Source: Diphasiastrum complanatum
Lineage: Eukaryota; Streptophyta; Lycopodiopsida; Lycopodiales; Lycopodiaceae
Assembly (NCBI GenBank): GCA_029204225.1
Contig: CM055107.1
Location: 10,610,868 to 10,674,867 of the forward strand
Direction of reading: 5' to 3'
DNA: 64,000 nucleotides
The position numbers were made by a program, and so were the translations under genes. The notes below the pieces were generated by a model. That model had not been told where the DNA came from, ran no database searches, and was given only the letters and a program-made list of their open reading frames with translations. This document shows positions 26,008 through 37,280 of the stretch, piece after piece. The stretch's first letter is position 1, and each line of letters begins with the position of its first letter.

Positions 26008-27890
26008 CTAGGGCTTCAAAACTTGGAAGCGGAGCTTACTTCCGAAATTGAGGGGCCCCAGATATTCTCTTATCTTTTCTACGAAGCCCATTTCCTGCCA
26101 GTCTTCCACCATGGTCACATAGCATGACGACATGAAGGCCGCTCTGTAAATTAGCATGGCCATCGTTTCATGATCTTCTTCCGACTGGAGGGTGACATTT
26201 GGATTTTGATGGACTCCAGGCCTCAATCCCAGTAACAATCTTGTTGCATCAGGAAGGCCATGGATCTGCAATACTCGGCACTTTCCTGCACGCAAAGATA
26301 GGCACTTGATTTGTATTTATGTTCGAAGTCAAGTAGCTGCAGCCTCAGATCATCCGGGGAGGTTCTCTCTGAAATCCCCAGAATGACTGGCCAGTTTACT
26401 ACCTCCACTCGGGGCTTTTCCACCGGCCATGGATTTTTGCATTTGAGTGGCATGTAGAAAGGATCCACTGGCTTCCATGCCGGTGCCTTCAAATACCCTT
26501 GGAGCCGCCTGCTATCTTTCAGGACTTTAGTCCGCCATTCTGGCTACGGTTGTAGCGTGGCAATGATCTCGGCCCTGGTGGAGTATTGGCTTTGATCAAT
26601 GTCTTCTTTGCCTCCCCTCATCTTGGGAGGGTATGTCTTCTCAAATTTCTCTGACTCCCTTGTGTCGGCCAGTTTGCCTCTGGGCCTAGTAGGGAAAGTT
26701 GTCCTGCGCAGTTGGGATGGCCTTGCCAGATAATCATCTAAGGTCTTGGTGTCCGTATCTTTCTCTTTTGCTCGCTCACTTGTCGACGGCTCAAGTGCAC
26801 CCGTGTCTGGTTTGGACGAGAACCTTCTCGTTTCTGGTTGGTCTGCCAAGAAGTCATCATCACCCCCCATGTCGATGTTAGTTTCTGGAAGGTCGGGGAT
26901 GGAATGATCTGGGGAGAGGGGTGCGGTGGTGATAGGTTTAGGAGGAGGCGGAACCAACAAGTTATATGCAGCACCAGGGGAGTGGAGTTGTTGGACGAAC
27001 TCATCCCGTCGAGACTTGTAAGTGTCAGACCTTTTGATGGGCCAATTATTTTGCTAGGAGGTGACGAAGAGAGGGGAGATGGAAGAGTTGGGTAAGTTGG
27101 AATGAATGTTTTAGAAAAATTAAATGCAGAGTAGGAGGAAGAGTTAAAGGTGGGAGGGGGTCGAGAAAAAGTCATGGAAGCAACACCGGCTCTCTGGCCA
27201 CCCGATCCCGAGCTACCGTCTGAAGGGTGGATTTGCCCGTCTTGATTTCCTGCACCATCATTCCCATCATCATCCCGCGGCTTTGTTGATTGAGCACCTG
27301 CTTGAGCCTTGCACACCATGTCCCATAGTTGGTTCACCTTGTCCAAGACTTGCTGCAGGGCCTTCGTAGTGTCTTCCAGCTGCTTCTGGGACTCCAGGAT
27401 GATCTTCTGTTGTTTGGCCACAATGTTTTCAAAATTTCGCTTTTCGGCTTCCTGTTCTTGGATTAGCCTTACGTATTTTTCCATCCGGATGGCTAAGGCT
27501 TGTGGGGCCTGGAATTGAATGTCCTCGAGCTTGACTAGAGTTGCGACGATCGTCATTGCACTCGATTATCCATCTCGTACTTGGTCGATTTGGACCATAT
27601 GGTGCCTCAGTTGTTGTTGGACCTCTTCCAGAGTGGACTTCTGCCCGACCATCACGGATTTGGTTTTCACTATCTCTTTCTCTTTCTCTTTGACCAGCCT
27701 TTGATATTGCACAATCTCTTGGTCTTGATGCTGAACTCTGCTCTTGAGCATTTGGTGCTGGCTTACCAACCAATGCATGTGGTAGGTCGTTTCGGATAGG
27801 CCAATCATCGAGCGCTTGGCTGCTTCAGCGAGCTTTTCAGAGTTAGTGAGGGTTGGGTACTGATCTGGAGTGTGGGATGGTGAGGCTAAA
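26008..27890 (-). pseudogene. Element C accessory ORF II (coiled-coil, Pro/Ser-rich)
   Basis: In sense with gag-pol, between integrase and the 3' LTR. From 27890 down it reads SEKLAEAAKRSMIGLSETTY, a long heptad coiled coil (QHQDQEIVQYQRLVKEKEKE; a second at QEQEAEKRNFENIVAKQQK), a low-complexity Gly/Ser/Pro stretch, an acidic stretch (DMGGDDDFLADQPETRR), and a C-terminal globular part (WKPVDPFYMPLKCKNPWPV, VVNWPVILGISERTSPDD). At least two frameshifts and several stops interrupt it. A splice-acceptor-like sequence (TTTATTTTTTGGTTTAG) precedes the first part. I do not recognise a family. Plant Athila/Tat elements often carry an env-like or other extra ORF here. Confidence 0.5.
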
Positions 27891-27999
27891 CCAAAAAATA
27901 AACACAGTGTTAGAGCTAAAGATGGAGGTGGAGGTGGAGGGAGTGAAGGGATGATGTTAGTGACTGTTGTGGTGGTGGTGGTTAGTGGAGGGGTCTGAC

Positions 28000-29388
28000 T
28001 TCTTCCTGGCTGTGTCCTCTTTTATGGCTCGTCGTCGCTTATTTCCATCAAGTCCTCAGCATCAAAATATTGTGACGTGTCCAGTGTGTGGACTTGCTGG
28101 GCCTGTGGTTGCTAAGACGCTTCTGTGTCCTGGGGACTGGATATCCCCACTCCTCCCCCTCCCCCCCCCAAAAAAAAAAAAAAATTGTGCCAGTGGTGAT
28201 GTTGGTGGCGTTGGCATAGTAATTAGTGTAAGTGGGGTGGTGGCTTCATCTGATTGACCTGTGGCTTGAGTTATTGCCGTATCAGGTGGTTGTTAGATGT
28301 AGGTGCTTTATCACCCCGTCGATGACATGTGAGGGTGACGAGTGTTGTCGTGATGCCATGGATGAGCTGCCTGCATCTGAGGTGGAACCATCTAAAACTG
28401 ATCCCACCGGTTATGTGCTCCCAGCTTGAAGCTTCTCTTGCCTCCGTTGTTGCCGTGTGTCCGACAACTGAGCCTTTGAGGTATCTGTCTGTTGAGCTCT
28501 GGAAGTTGCAGTTGTTTGTGGATCTTGTGGTGGGCTTCTTGGCTTCTACACCAGAGGGAGGATACTGGTGTTGACTCGTTTAGCTTGGGATATCGATGGT
28601 GAAGTGTTCCTTGCACGCTTGGACTTCTTGTGTGCAATGGAAATTTCTCATGCCTTGTCCGCAAGCTGCAGTTGTTGTTGAAGCTTTGGCCCGTTCTGTA
28701 CTTGGTGAAGAGTGATATCTGTCATCATATATCCCAATACTGTGATGGGCTGCTTGTTGTTAATGCACTCATGAAGACAATTCGAAACAAACTGTGCCCA
28801 GTCATAGAGATTTTGGGAGTGCAGTTGTGAATCTGCCATCATGTGAAATAGGGACATGGGTACCCTCTGCAACTTTTTCCTTTGTCGTTGTGTGCACTTT
28901 GTCAAGTACACACATGCAGCTTATAATTGGGAGTCATTGATTGCGTCAACTCAGTACCCGTCCTTGTTTTTCCAGTTTGCCACTGATGGATCAATAAATT
29001 TGAAATACGTTGTATGCTCAATTTTCTTAAGTGTTCTCGTGACAGCATTGGGTCCTCTTGGGAACCCAAAAGGTTGAAAGTCGGCCGGTGCAAATGATAG
29101 GTTGTAAACATAGTTCCTCACAGGAGGGACTATTAGTTGGCACGACCTTGCAGTAGCATTGTAGTTGGCATAGATCATGTGCACGAGATAGGGGCTTTGA
29201 TACCCCATTAGGACAGACATTTGGAACTCAATTGCTTGAAGGAAAGGTGTTGCCTGTTGGTAACAATGTTTCATTTTTGCAATGTCCAATGTGGATAAGT
29301 GGATGTCGAGCTTATTGGTTGCGGAGTCATCAGAGCTGGAGGCAGGGTTGGTAGACATGATGAAGAGATTGGAAAAAGAGATAAACAA
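28000..29388 (-). pseudogene. Element C accessory ORF I
   Basis: ATG at about 29358 (MSTNPASSSDDSATNKLDIH) opens a protein of roughly 250-350 residues. Key pieces are MKHCYQQATPFLQAIEFQM, LMGYQSPYLVHMIYANYNA, FAPADFQPFGFPRGPNAV, then after a stop near 28950 LYDWAQFVSNCLHECINNKQ and LGYMMTDITLHQV. The rest is Ser/Thr/Gln-rich and broken. It is too well ordered to be a random frame. I do not recognise the family. It may be the first exon of one spliced product with ORF II. Immediately upstream is a 12-unit repeat array, so it may have its own promoter or untranslated leader. Confidence 0.5.
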
Positions 29389-29402
29389 ATAATCTGAAAA
29401 AA

Positions 29403-29705
29403 GGGTGTCGGTGGAGATGGGAGCGGAGGGCGTCGGCTGAGATGGAATGAAAATGCGTCGGTTGAGATGGAGTGGAAAAGGCGTCGGCTGAGATGGAAGG
29501 AAAATGTGTCGGCTGAGATGGAGTGGAAAAGGCGTCGGTTGAGATGGAAGGAAAAAGGCGTCGGCTGAAATGGAAGAAAAATGCGTCGGCTGAGATGGAA
29601 GGAAAAGGTGTCGGTTGAGATGGAATGAAAATGCGTCGGCTGAGATGGAGTGGAGAAGGCGTCGGCTGAGATGGAGGGAAAATGCGTCGGCTGAGATGGA
29701 ATGAA
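29403..29705 (+). repeat. GTCGGCTGAGAT array 1: 12 units of 25-26 bp
   Basis: Each unit is GCGTCGGCTGAGATGG (G/A variants) plus a tail GAATGAAAAT, GAGTGGAAAAG or GAAGGAAAAT. It lies just upstream of accessory ORF I. The serine-rich minus ORF through it (SQPTPFPSISADAF repeats) is probably an artefact of the repeat. Confidence 0.9.
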
Positions 29706-30284
29706 AGGAATGGACTGTGAGAAACTGAGGATGGGAAGGAGGGTGTGTGAAAGTGGAGGTGTTGTGGATGGAAGGGTATGGAGGATGTGTGATAATCGAA
29801 GTATGGTGTAAACAATGGGTTGTAGAGGTTTCGAAAAAGAAGATGTGGGTATATGATTGTGACTAAGCAGAAGAGGTTAAGACGGTTGTTTGGAGACAAT
29901 GAAAAGTGTGGAAGATTAAAAGTTGATGCTCAATAGTGTAACGGAAGCGTTTGGAATGCTTGCGTGACACTACCCCTCAGCATGCGAAATGTATCAAATG
30001 TTTTGTTCTCCACTTGCGATATTAGGGTTGGGAACAGTTTGTGATGGCACTCTCAATGAAAAACACACGAGGATGGCTGAAACTGGGTGGAGATGGTGTA
30101 GAAGCACTGACGGATGCACCGGATGAGAGAGTGCCAGGATCGTGTAGGAGAGTCTGAAAATCGCCAGAGGATCGTCGCTAGGGAGCTCCAAAGTTTGCAC
30201 TTCGCTGAGGTGCGAATGTGGTCGAAGTGATGGCATTTATGGACGTCTTTGGGTGGGCGCGGGCGTGATGGGACATGTCTTGTA
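29706..30284. other. Spacer upstream of array 1
   Basis: No domain recognised. It is not a continuation of the integrase. Could be a promoter region for the accessory ORFs. Confidence 0.35.
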
Positions 30285-30747
30285 GCGTCGGTCAAAATTT
30301 TAATGAAGTCACGTCGGTCGAGATCTTATGAAAGTTCGTCGGTTGAGATCTTATGAAGATCCGTTGGTCGAGATTGAAGTGGATCCCATCGGTTGAGATT
30401 GAAGCAGATCCCGTCGGTTGAGATTGAAACGGATCCCGTCGGTTGAGAACTGGTTCTCACACTTTAGGCATCTCATCTCTGTGTCTAACTGGTATCTCCG
30501 GCATACAAACATCCCTGGGGATACACTATTTTAATAAGAACTTCTACTCTAGGCCACAATCATATTTTTTCCCCTTGAAGTTTTTCACTTGCATACAACA
30601 GATCCATTCCTTCATATTGAGGTTTTGACAAATCTCAACTGACGGAATTCACTTCAATCTCAGCCGACGGGATCCGCTTCAATCTCAACCGACAAAATCC
30701 ACTTCAATCTCAACCGACAAAATTCACTTCAATCTCAACCGACGGGA
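30285..30747. repeat. Inverted pair of GTCGGTTGAGAT arrays (foldback-like)
   Basis: Left arm 30285-30451: seven units of about 25 bp (GTCGGTTGAGATTGAAG plus RGATCCC). Right arm 30631-30747: five units in reverse orientation (CAATCTCAACCGAC). A non-repetitive 180-bp spacer separates them. Transcripts across it could form a hairpin of about 110 bp. The right arm begins exactly where the integrase reading stops. Confidence 0.85.
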
Positions 30748-31320
30748 TCTCCAATCAGAGCGACTGGTTTCTACTATCTTGGTTAAAATTTTACAGATTG
30801 TCTTGTTAGTTGATTCAGCTTGGCCATTACACCTAGGATAGTAGGGTGTATTTTTTCTGTGAACGACAAGGTAATGGAATAGGAGATTATCAACGACAGC
30901 ACTTAAAAAATGCATGTCGCGGTCACTAACAAGCTCTAACGAGTAATAGTGTTTTCGTAAAGAAAACGTGCAACTGTTTTTGCGTTGACATCCTTCGTTG
31001 CTCGAGCCTCCACCCACTTAGTGGCGTAATTTGTGGCTATGAGGATGTATCGAGCTTGGGTATGTTTTGCTACTAGACTGATTGGTCCAAAAAAGTCAAT
31101 CCCCCACTTATGGAAGGCTTCGCCTTCTATAATGGGAGTCAATGGTGTGAAGTCTGCTTTGGTATTTTTCTTTGCTCGTTGACAGACATCACACGCTTTA
31201 ATGACAACAAACATGTCTTTAAACAAAGATGGCCACCACAATCCCGCTCAAAGGATAATCTTTGTTGTGGCTTCAGCAGAAAAGTGGCCACCTCCAATGC
31301 CCTCATGGGCCTGAAATATT
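30748..31320 (-). pseudogene. pol: Element C integrase, truncated
   Basis: Zinc finger HEGIGGGHF ... CDVCQRAKK near 31150-31310, then core motifs WGIDFFGPIS, IATNYATKWVEA, a frameshift near 30940, LELVSDRDMHF and CNGQAESTNK (the catalytic D, D, E positions). Reading stops after ETSRSDW at 30750, where the foldback array starts, so the C-terminal DNA-binding part is lost. Confidence 0.88.
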
Positions 31321-31369
31321 ATCGGTCATATCTCAGATTCATAAGCACATCGGTCCAGCAAGGATCTAC

Positions 31370-32560
31370 CACAACTAAATAAATGAGGTGTGCCTTGCCG
31401 ACATAGTCGATTATAAAGATGCGATAATAATTGGTATGACCGAGGAAGACATATACTTCCTTCACTGTTGCAGGTAGGGGCATGTCCACAATAACCTTGA
31501 TTTTTGATGGGTCGGTAGAAATACCATCCTTTGATATTATATGCCCGAGTACAACCCCGTGGGTGACCCATATTTGGCATTTATTAGGGTTTAGTGAGAT
31601 GCCAAACCTACGACAACGAATGAAGATTTTCTCCAAGGCGTCTAGGTGTGTAGCAACAGAAGAATGTACACATAGATCGTCGAGATAAATCTCCACGACC
31701 CGATGTAACAGATCTTGAAATGCCAGTTGCATGACCCATTGGAATGTTGAGGGGGCGTTACATAAGCCAAAAGGCATAACATTATAAACATAAACCCCAT
31801 TCTCTATGGCAAAGGCTGTTTTATGTTTATCTTCAGGGGCTATTTGAACAAGGAAATAACCGCTGAATCCATCCAAGAAGCTAAAAGCTTCAGATCTTGC
31901 CATTTCCTCTGATATTTGGGTCATTAAGGGCAAGGGAAAATGGTCTTTCTTCGTAACCGCATTAAGGTTCTTGAGGTCGACACAGATACGAAGCTTGCCG
32001 TTTTTCTTGGGTACAACCACAATGGGTGATACCCAATCAATATGTTGGACCTCATAAATGAAGCCAGCATCCAACAATTTCTTAATATCCTCATCGATCC
32101 TCTCACGATAGACGGGGCTACTGCGGTAAGGTTTAGCCCTAGCATTGTCTTCTAGAGGAATCCGATGTACTACTATTTCAGGGGGGATTCCTTTCATTTC
32201 GGTATGATTCCATGCAAACACATCTCTGTATTTGTGTAATAAAGTCTCTAGATCAAACAGTTGGGTTGATGACAGATGTGCACCAACATGAACTATTCGA
32301 TCTATGTTCTCGTCAGAATCTTTAAGGTTTAGTGGAATTGTCTTAGCGAGTCCTTCAAAGGAATTGGAACTTGGTGTAGGTTCCCGATGTGGCTGCGGTA
32401 ACTGGATAACGACGTCATCCAGTGTAAGGTCTTTGAATTTCTGTGGAAGATCGAAAGGTGGGTCCACAAAATGTTCTGGGACTTTAGGAATCATTTGAGT
32501 TGATTCTTTACCGGACGTGGAAGCTTTGTCGTATTGTTTGGTGTCTGTTCCTTCGGACAA
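31370..32560 (-). pseudogene. pol: Element C reverse transcriptase (no RNase H)
   Basis: A 413-codon frame. Residues 109-136 hold the pre-RT block (KYRDVFAWNHTEMKGI), 181-200 IVVVPKKNGKLRICVDL, 263-267 PFGLC, and the catalytic YLDD is at 292-295, then WVTHGVVLGHIIS and YYRIFI. All RT catalytic residues are present. Immediately after the thumb (KAHLIYL) the sequence runs into the integrase zinc finger, with no room for RNase H (normally about 130-200 residues). Confidence 0.88.
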
Positions 32561-33132
32561 GGGCTTGATTGGTTGTTTAAGGCATATGTTTTTTTACGCT
32601 CGGTTAATTTTGTATCAATAATTTTATTTTTTTGTAACCGAAGTTTTTGTGGTTTTTGAATGGGTGGTGTTGTGGCCTCACTTACCATATCGTCGTCGAT
32701 TGTATCCCAGACTTCTTCGGGATACACGTCCCAAGTATATACTTTGGGTTTGGGCCTGTATGCTTGTGTGTTTGGTACTTTGGATGTTAGTGAGACATGA
32801 GCCAACAGTCCCAGTGACTTGATATGCTTAGGAATGACTTTCAACGGATAACGTTTGGCATCTAGATAGAGGAGTACATAATCATCCGTCATTTCGACAT
32901 CATGCATGGAAAGAATGCCTTCTTCCGAAACATGGGCAATAGAGACACTAGGTTCTCCTGGGCACCAAGCTATAGGAATGGGATCTATCATCATAAGCGG
33001 GATGATGGGTGTGTCAATGTCTGTAGAAGATGGGAGAATATCCACATCTTTTGCAGCCGTTTCGATACGACATCGATTGGAATTCGCACAGTCCACGGTG
33101 GCTAGTGCATGACCCCAATCTATTATGTCCAT
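32491..33132 (-). pseudogene. Element C protease-RT linker ORF
   Basis: 213 codons (MDIIDWGHALATVDCANSNR...) between protease and RT, acidic then basic, with VEMTDDYVLLYLDAKRYPL and TWDVYPEEVWDTIDDDM. No domain I recognise. A long linker here is known in Tat/Ogre-type elements. It overlaps the RT frame by 70 bp, so a frameshift separates them. Confidence 0.5.
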
Positions 33133-33291
33133 GGTTCGTGTTTAGTGGCCTTTTGGTTGGATCGACATACTATCTGATTCGTCATATGTTGTAGATGACC
33201 AATCATCGTATACCTTGGCGGGCTTGACATGGCCATTTGAGTCAATAGTGACTCGTTTATCGTGGTTGCCAAAGGTAATTTTGCTATTCTT

Positions 33292-34881
33292 TCAGTCTTG
33301 GACAACACCTGCCATCTGGAGCCAGGGTGTACCAAGAAGGATTTTATATGTATTGGCATCTTCTGGTAGGTCTAAGATGACACAATCGATGACAAACTTG
33401 ACACCTGCTATTCGAACTTTTATATTTGATAAATGACCAGCAGGGTCAGTAACTCGTTGATCAGCCATGCGAAGTTTATATTGTGGTTGATCGAGGGTAT
33501 TGAAGCCCCATGACTTTGCCAATGACAAAGCCATTATATTAACGCCTGATCCGCTATCGAGGATAGCAGATACTGAGGGATAATATTTATAGGACAAAGG
33601 TAGTGTGATGTTATTCCCCTTAGCAACACCTATATTCATCAGATTCATAGGAATCTGAGAAATTTCAAGAATCTTCTCTGGTTTTCGCTGTTCATCAGGA
33701 ATAAGAGGCAGCTGAAAACTACAATGGATAAAACGTTGAAGTCCAGTGAAGGATTTGATTGCACTATGGAATGACATAGTGAGTTGAGCTTGCAGGAGGT
33801 CAGAAAATACTTCAAGTCCCTGTAGGGATTGCTCCTTTTTGGGGACATGAGCTGATAACGGACTTTCCGTATGTTCTTCCTCTCGCAAAAATTTATCTCG
33901 AAATTTATTGTATTGCCTTTGTTCGACCTTTGGGTCTGGGTAGTGTTTTGGTAATGTGGAAGCCGTCAAATGGCTTTCATGTGGGTCAGCTGATTTTCCA
34001 TGGTTTTGCTGCTGTTCTTGTTGTTGGTGTTGTGCTCTAGTAGGAACTCTAACAGGTTCGGATGTGATATGACATGATGGAAGGATCATGTTAGGTTGTT
34101 TAGGACAATCTTTTAAGCTGTGTTTGCGAACGCAGTCGGGACATTCCACATGGTATTGGTTTTTTACTTTACAATCAACCATGAAATGTCCTATTTCGCT
34201 AGAGATAAAGCAACGGTTGCTCATTGGTCCGGTGGCGATAGCATAACCATCTTGGATGGCTAGCTGTGTCGGATTTTTTGGTGGTGTGGAATACTCAGCT
34301 TGTTTGCACGAGCATGAGTTGTCGGTTGGATAATGGTGATGGCTAGATGATGGAATTGATGTATCATGATGATATGAGTGATCGTAGGAGTTTTCTACCA
34401 GGTGTGCGTGGGCAGACTCTCGAGGATGTCTATGTTTTTGTGCTCCTAGATCCTGTTGTCCTCGTGGTGGTGGTCCTAAGAGTGCCAGCTGTGGTTGAGG
34501 GTCATGTCTAGGTTGTCTAGGCAACTCTTGTATATGGACCTGGTTGTTTCGTGGTGGATAGGGCGTGTGTTGTTGCTGTGAAACAAACGGTTGTTGAGGA
34601 GATTGATAATGTCCTCCTGACTGGTTGTGAGGCTGATTCCGCGGGTTATAATTGCAATAAAGGGAGGTATGCCCCATAAAGTCACAGATTTCACATTTGA
34701 TCAAGGAGATATCTGGGACCGGTTGGTATGAAGCGCACTCATTGCCAGTGTGTGCACCTCGGTAGTGAGAGCACCACGTGTTCTCTCGTCTATGATGGAT
34801 TTGGCCAGTGGGTAACTGACCTGGCATCAAACTTTGGATAGATGTAAGAGTGTTTTGAAACTCTTTTGTGAGTTTCTCCAT
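33292..34881 (-). pseudogene. Element C gag C-terminus and protease
   Basis: A 529-codon frame. It starts with WCSHYRGAHTGNEC and CEICDFMGHTSLYC knuckle-like motifs, a long Gln/His/Pro-rich spacer, then two more Cys/His motifs (CFISSEIGHFMVDC, CPDCVRKHSLKDCP). The C-terminus is a retropepsin: ILDSGSGVNIMALSLA (active site DSG) and ILLGTPWLQMAGVVQD. Four zinc-knuckle-like motifs in one gag are unusual; some have lost a ligand. A frameshift follows the protease. Confidence 0.8.
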
Positions 34882-34934
34882 CTGTGGTTGGTGTTACTAG
34901 TTAAGCAACTCCATCTGTGTCTTCCATAATTGTT

Positions 34935-35756
34935 CTATGTATCATCGTTTGGTCGAGCTTCTTGGACAACATGATGTGCTCTCCGTTCACGTGGTTCATC
35001 CACATCTGAGCCCTCATCTGCTTCCCGAATGGCATCAGACATGGCTTGTTTCAATGATGTATATTCATCATTGGAACGAAGTTCACGTCGTATCCATCGT
35101 GGGAGTCCAACAAGGAACCAAATGATAAGCATGGATTCAGTAGGTTGCTCTTGTACCTGACTTTTTAATTGTTTAAATCGTTTGATGTAGTCACGTACTT
35201 TTTCGTCTTTTGTCATTTTGATATTACTTAGTTTGACAAAAGGGCTTTCTATCAAGCGAAAAGGCTTGAAACGTCTGATAAAGGCCTCCTTCAAGAGTGA
35301 CCAGTCACGTTTATCTTCACGATCAAGGTTAAAAAACCACTCTCGTGCTCGATTGATCATGGTCATCGAGAAGAGCTGTACCATGGCCTCCAGTGATGTC
35401 TCGCCATAGACATCACATGCGTTCTCAAAGACTTGAAGAAATCTTTGAGGATCAATGTTACCATCGTACTTAGGTAAGTTGAGCTTGGGGGTCCTTTTTT
35501 TAGTACGTGGAACATTATGTGCAAAAGCTCCGTATAAGTGAGCTCGTGCATGTGAGGATTCAGCAGCATGGAAACGTGGTCATTCATAGGGAGCTTCATA
35601 ACCCATAGGTTCCCATCTGTCGAATGGGTTTGTGGATGGGTCTTGGACTTGGGATTTCATCCAGGAATATTTGTTAAATCGAGCCTGTTCGGTGGATGGG
35701 GAGACCATCTCTGGTGAATAGTCTTCCGTAGAATTCGGATCATAGGGACGATCCAT
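34935..35756 (-). pseudogene. gag: Element C gag N-terminus
   Basis: ATG at 35756 (MDRPYDPNSTEDYSPEM). One in-frame TGA at 35580-35582, otherwise open to 34935. The Retrotrans_gag domain is clear: KLNLPKYDGNIDPQRFLQVF, FSMTMINRAREWFFNL, LLKEAFIRRFKPF, VRDYIKRFKQLKSQV. A frameshift separates it from the zinc-finger part. Gag forms the particle shell in the cytoplasm. Confidence 0.85.
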
Positions 35757-36767
35757 GACAATGTGTAGAGTGTCGTAGGATTGTGTAAATATGCACGTGG
35801 ACTCTGGTTACGGTGGATACGTGTGTTGGAATGCGGTTGCTACGAATCCACGGTTGATGCAAGTGTAATGCGACCAATGGCGGATGATACAGCTAAGGTG
35901 GTGGGATGATGGTATGTGGTGGTAGCGGTGCAATATGGTTTGTGGCTGTCCATTGCTTGTTTTTTTTTTTTAACGGTCAGGTGCGGTCGGCTGTGGTCGA
36001 TTGCATCCGTTGCGATTATTACAGTCTATTACGGGTTGTGGCTGTCTACGATTATTTGGTCTGGCGTTAGAGGGAGGGCAAGGAGGTACGTGTGGTTGGG
36101 ATGGTGGACGGGGCCTACGGTTTGGGATGGAGGGTGATAGTTTGTGGGTGGTGGTGTATCTACGGTTATTGTGGAGTGTGAGTGTTTACGGGTGACGGTT
36201 ACGGTGTCTACGGTGACGGTGAAGAGCGGGTTGCGATTCTCACAGTTTGTGACAGTGAGCGGACGTTTATGGTGTATTGCAATAGATGGCAAGTGGTGGC
36301 GGCGAGGAAGTCATAGGGCCGGATGATTGCGATTTGTTACGATCTTGGGCTGCCGAGTAGAGTTGTAGGGCCGTAGGATTGCGGACGGTTGCAATGTGAG
36401 GATGGTGGGTGAATGAGAAGAATGGTGTGCTATGCGAAGGTAGTTCTGGGAGGTGTGTGCGGTGGTTGACGAATTCGACAGTTTGGAATGGATGGCAATG
36501 TGTTGCGGTCTCCACGGGTCGAGAACAGAGATGAGTGGATGGCGGAGTGTTGCGGTGATTGTGGTCTGTACAGTTTGCAATGGATTGTGGTTCTGATGGT
36601 TTGATATGTTTGGTCTCAAAAATGCAAGGATGAAGTAATGGGTGTTTTGGTGAATGTATTCCCTACGGTTGGAAACAGTTGCTACGGTGTAGAATGGTCA
36701 CTACGAATCAATGTGGTCGTTACGAATGGTCGCAATGATGGTAATGCGATTGAATATGGACTGGATG
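35757..36767 (-). other. Element C leader, gag-proximal
   Basis: GC-moderate sequence with many scattered TACGGTTG/GGTTGTGG words on the plus strand and no long ORF. Confidence 0.55.
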
Positions 36768-37130
36768 GTCAAAGGATCGGTTGAGAACTGAGATTACTCG
36801 TCGGTCGAGAATTGACGCGAGAGCCTCGGTTGAGATCTGACGTGAAGTGTCGGTTGAGATCTGACTCAAAGCGCCAATCGAGATTGTAACTAAAGCTGTC
36901 GGTCAAAAACTGACGCGAAGCGTCGGTCGAGATCTGACACAAAGCGTCGATCGAGATCTGACGCAAAGCGTCGGTCGAGATCTGACATGATGGCTTCGAT
37001 TGAGATGCGAGCAAATGCGTCGGTTAAGATTTAACTCAAGACATGGTAGGATTATTCTGTAGTGGCTCGGTTGAGAGTCGATGTGTAGCAGTCCGATCCA
37101 GACGAGAGTCATGGCTCGGCTTGTGAAGCG
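36768..37130 (+). repeat. GTCGGTCGAGAT array in the leader, about 12 units
   Basis: Units of about 24 bp: core GTCGGTYGAGATCTGAC followed by GCAAAGC, ACAAAGC or GTGAAGT, with occasional insertions. Same core as the arrays at 29.4 and 30.3-30.7 kb but a different tail. Confidence 0.85.
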
Positions 37131-37262
37131 TCAGTAGAACTGAGCTTTGCAGTAGTCAGGACGAAAGTGGTGGGTTTTGTAATGAAAGTGTGGCAGTCTT
37201 GAAAGCAATGGTTGTGTTGCACAGATCGGAATGGTTTTTTAGGTGGTTTAATGTCTGTGTAG

Positions 37263-37278
37263 CTGTGGAATGGTGCCA
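37263..37278 (-). other. Element C primer binding site candidate
   Basis: Minus strand TGGCACCATTCCACAG starts two bases from the LTR edge. The TGG start fits a tRNA 3' CCA end, but I cannot name the tRNA; it is not iMet, unlike A and B. Confidence 0.55.
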
Positions 37279-37280
37279 AA

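Noticed and set aside
29330-29899. 189-aa Ser/Pro/Phe repeat protein on the minus strand
   Set aside because: Created by the 25-26-bp array; unit lengths vary by one base, so the frame is not kept for all units.
30443-30628. 61-aa ORF in the foldback spacer
   Set aside because: Short and without motif; more likely non-coding spacer.
29403-37130. CRISPR-like array
   Set aside because: Units are contiguous with no unique spacers, there are no cas genes, and this is a eukaryotic transposon context.
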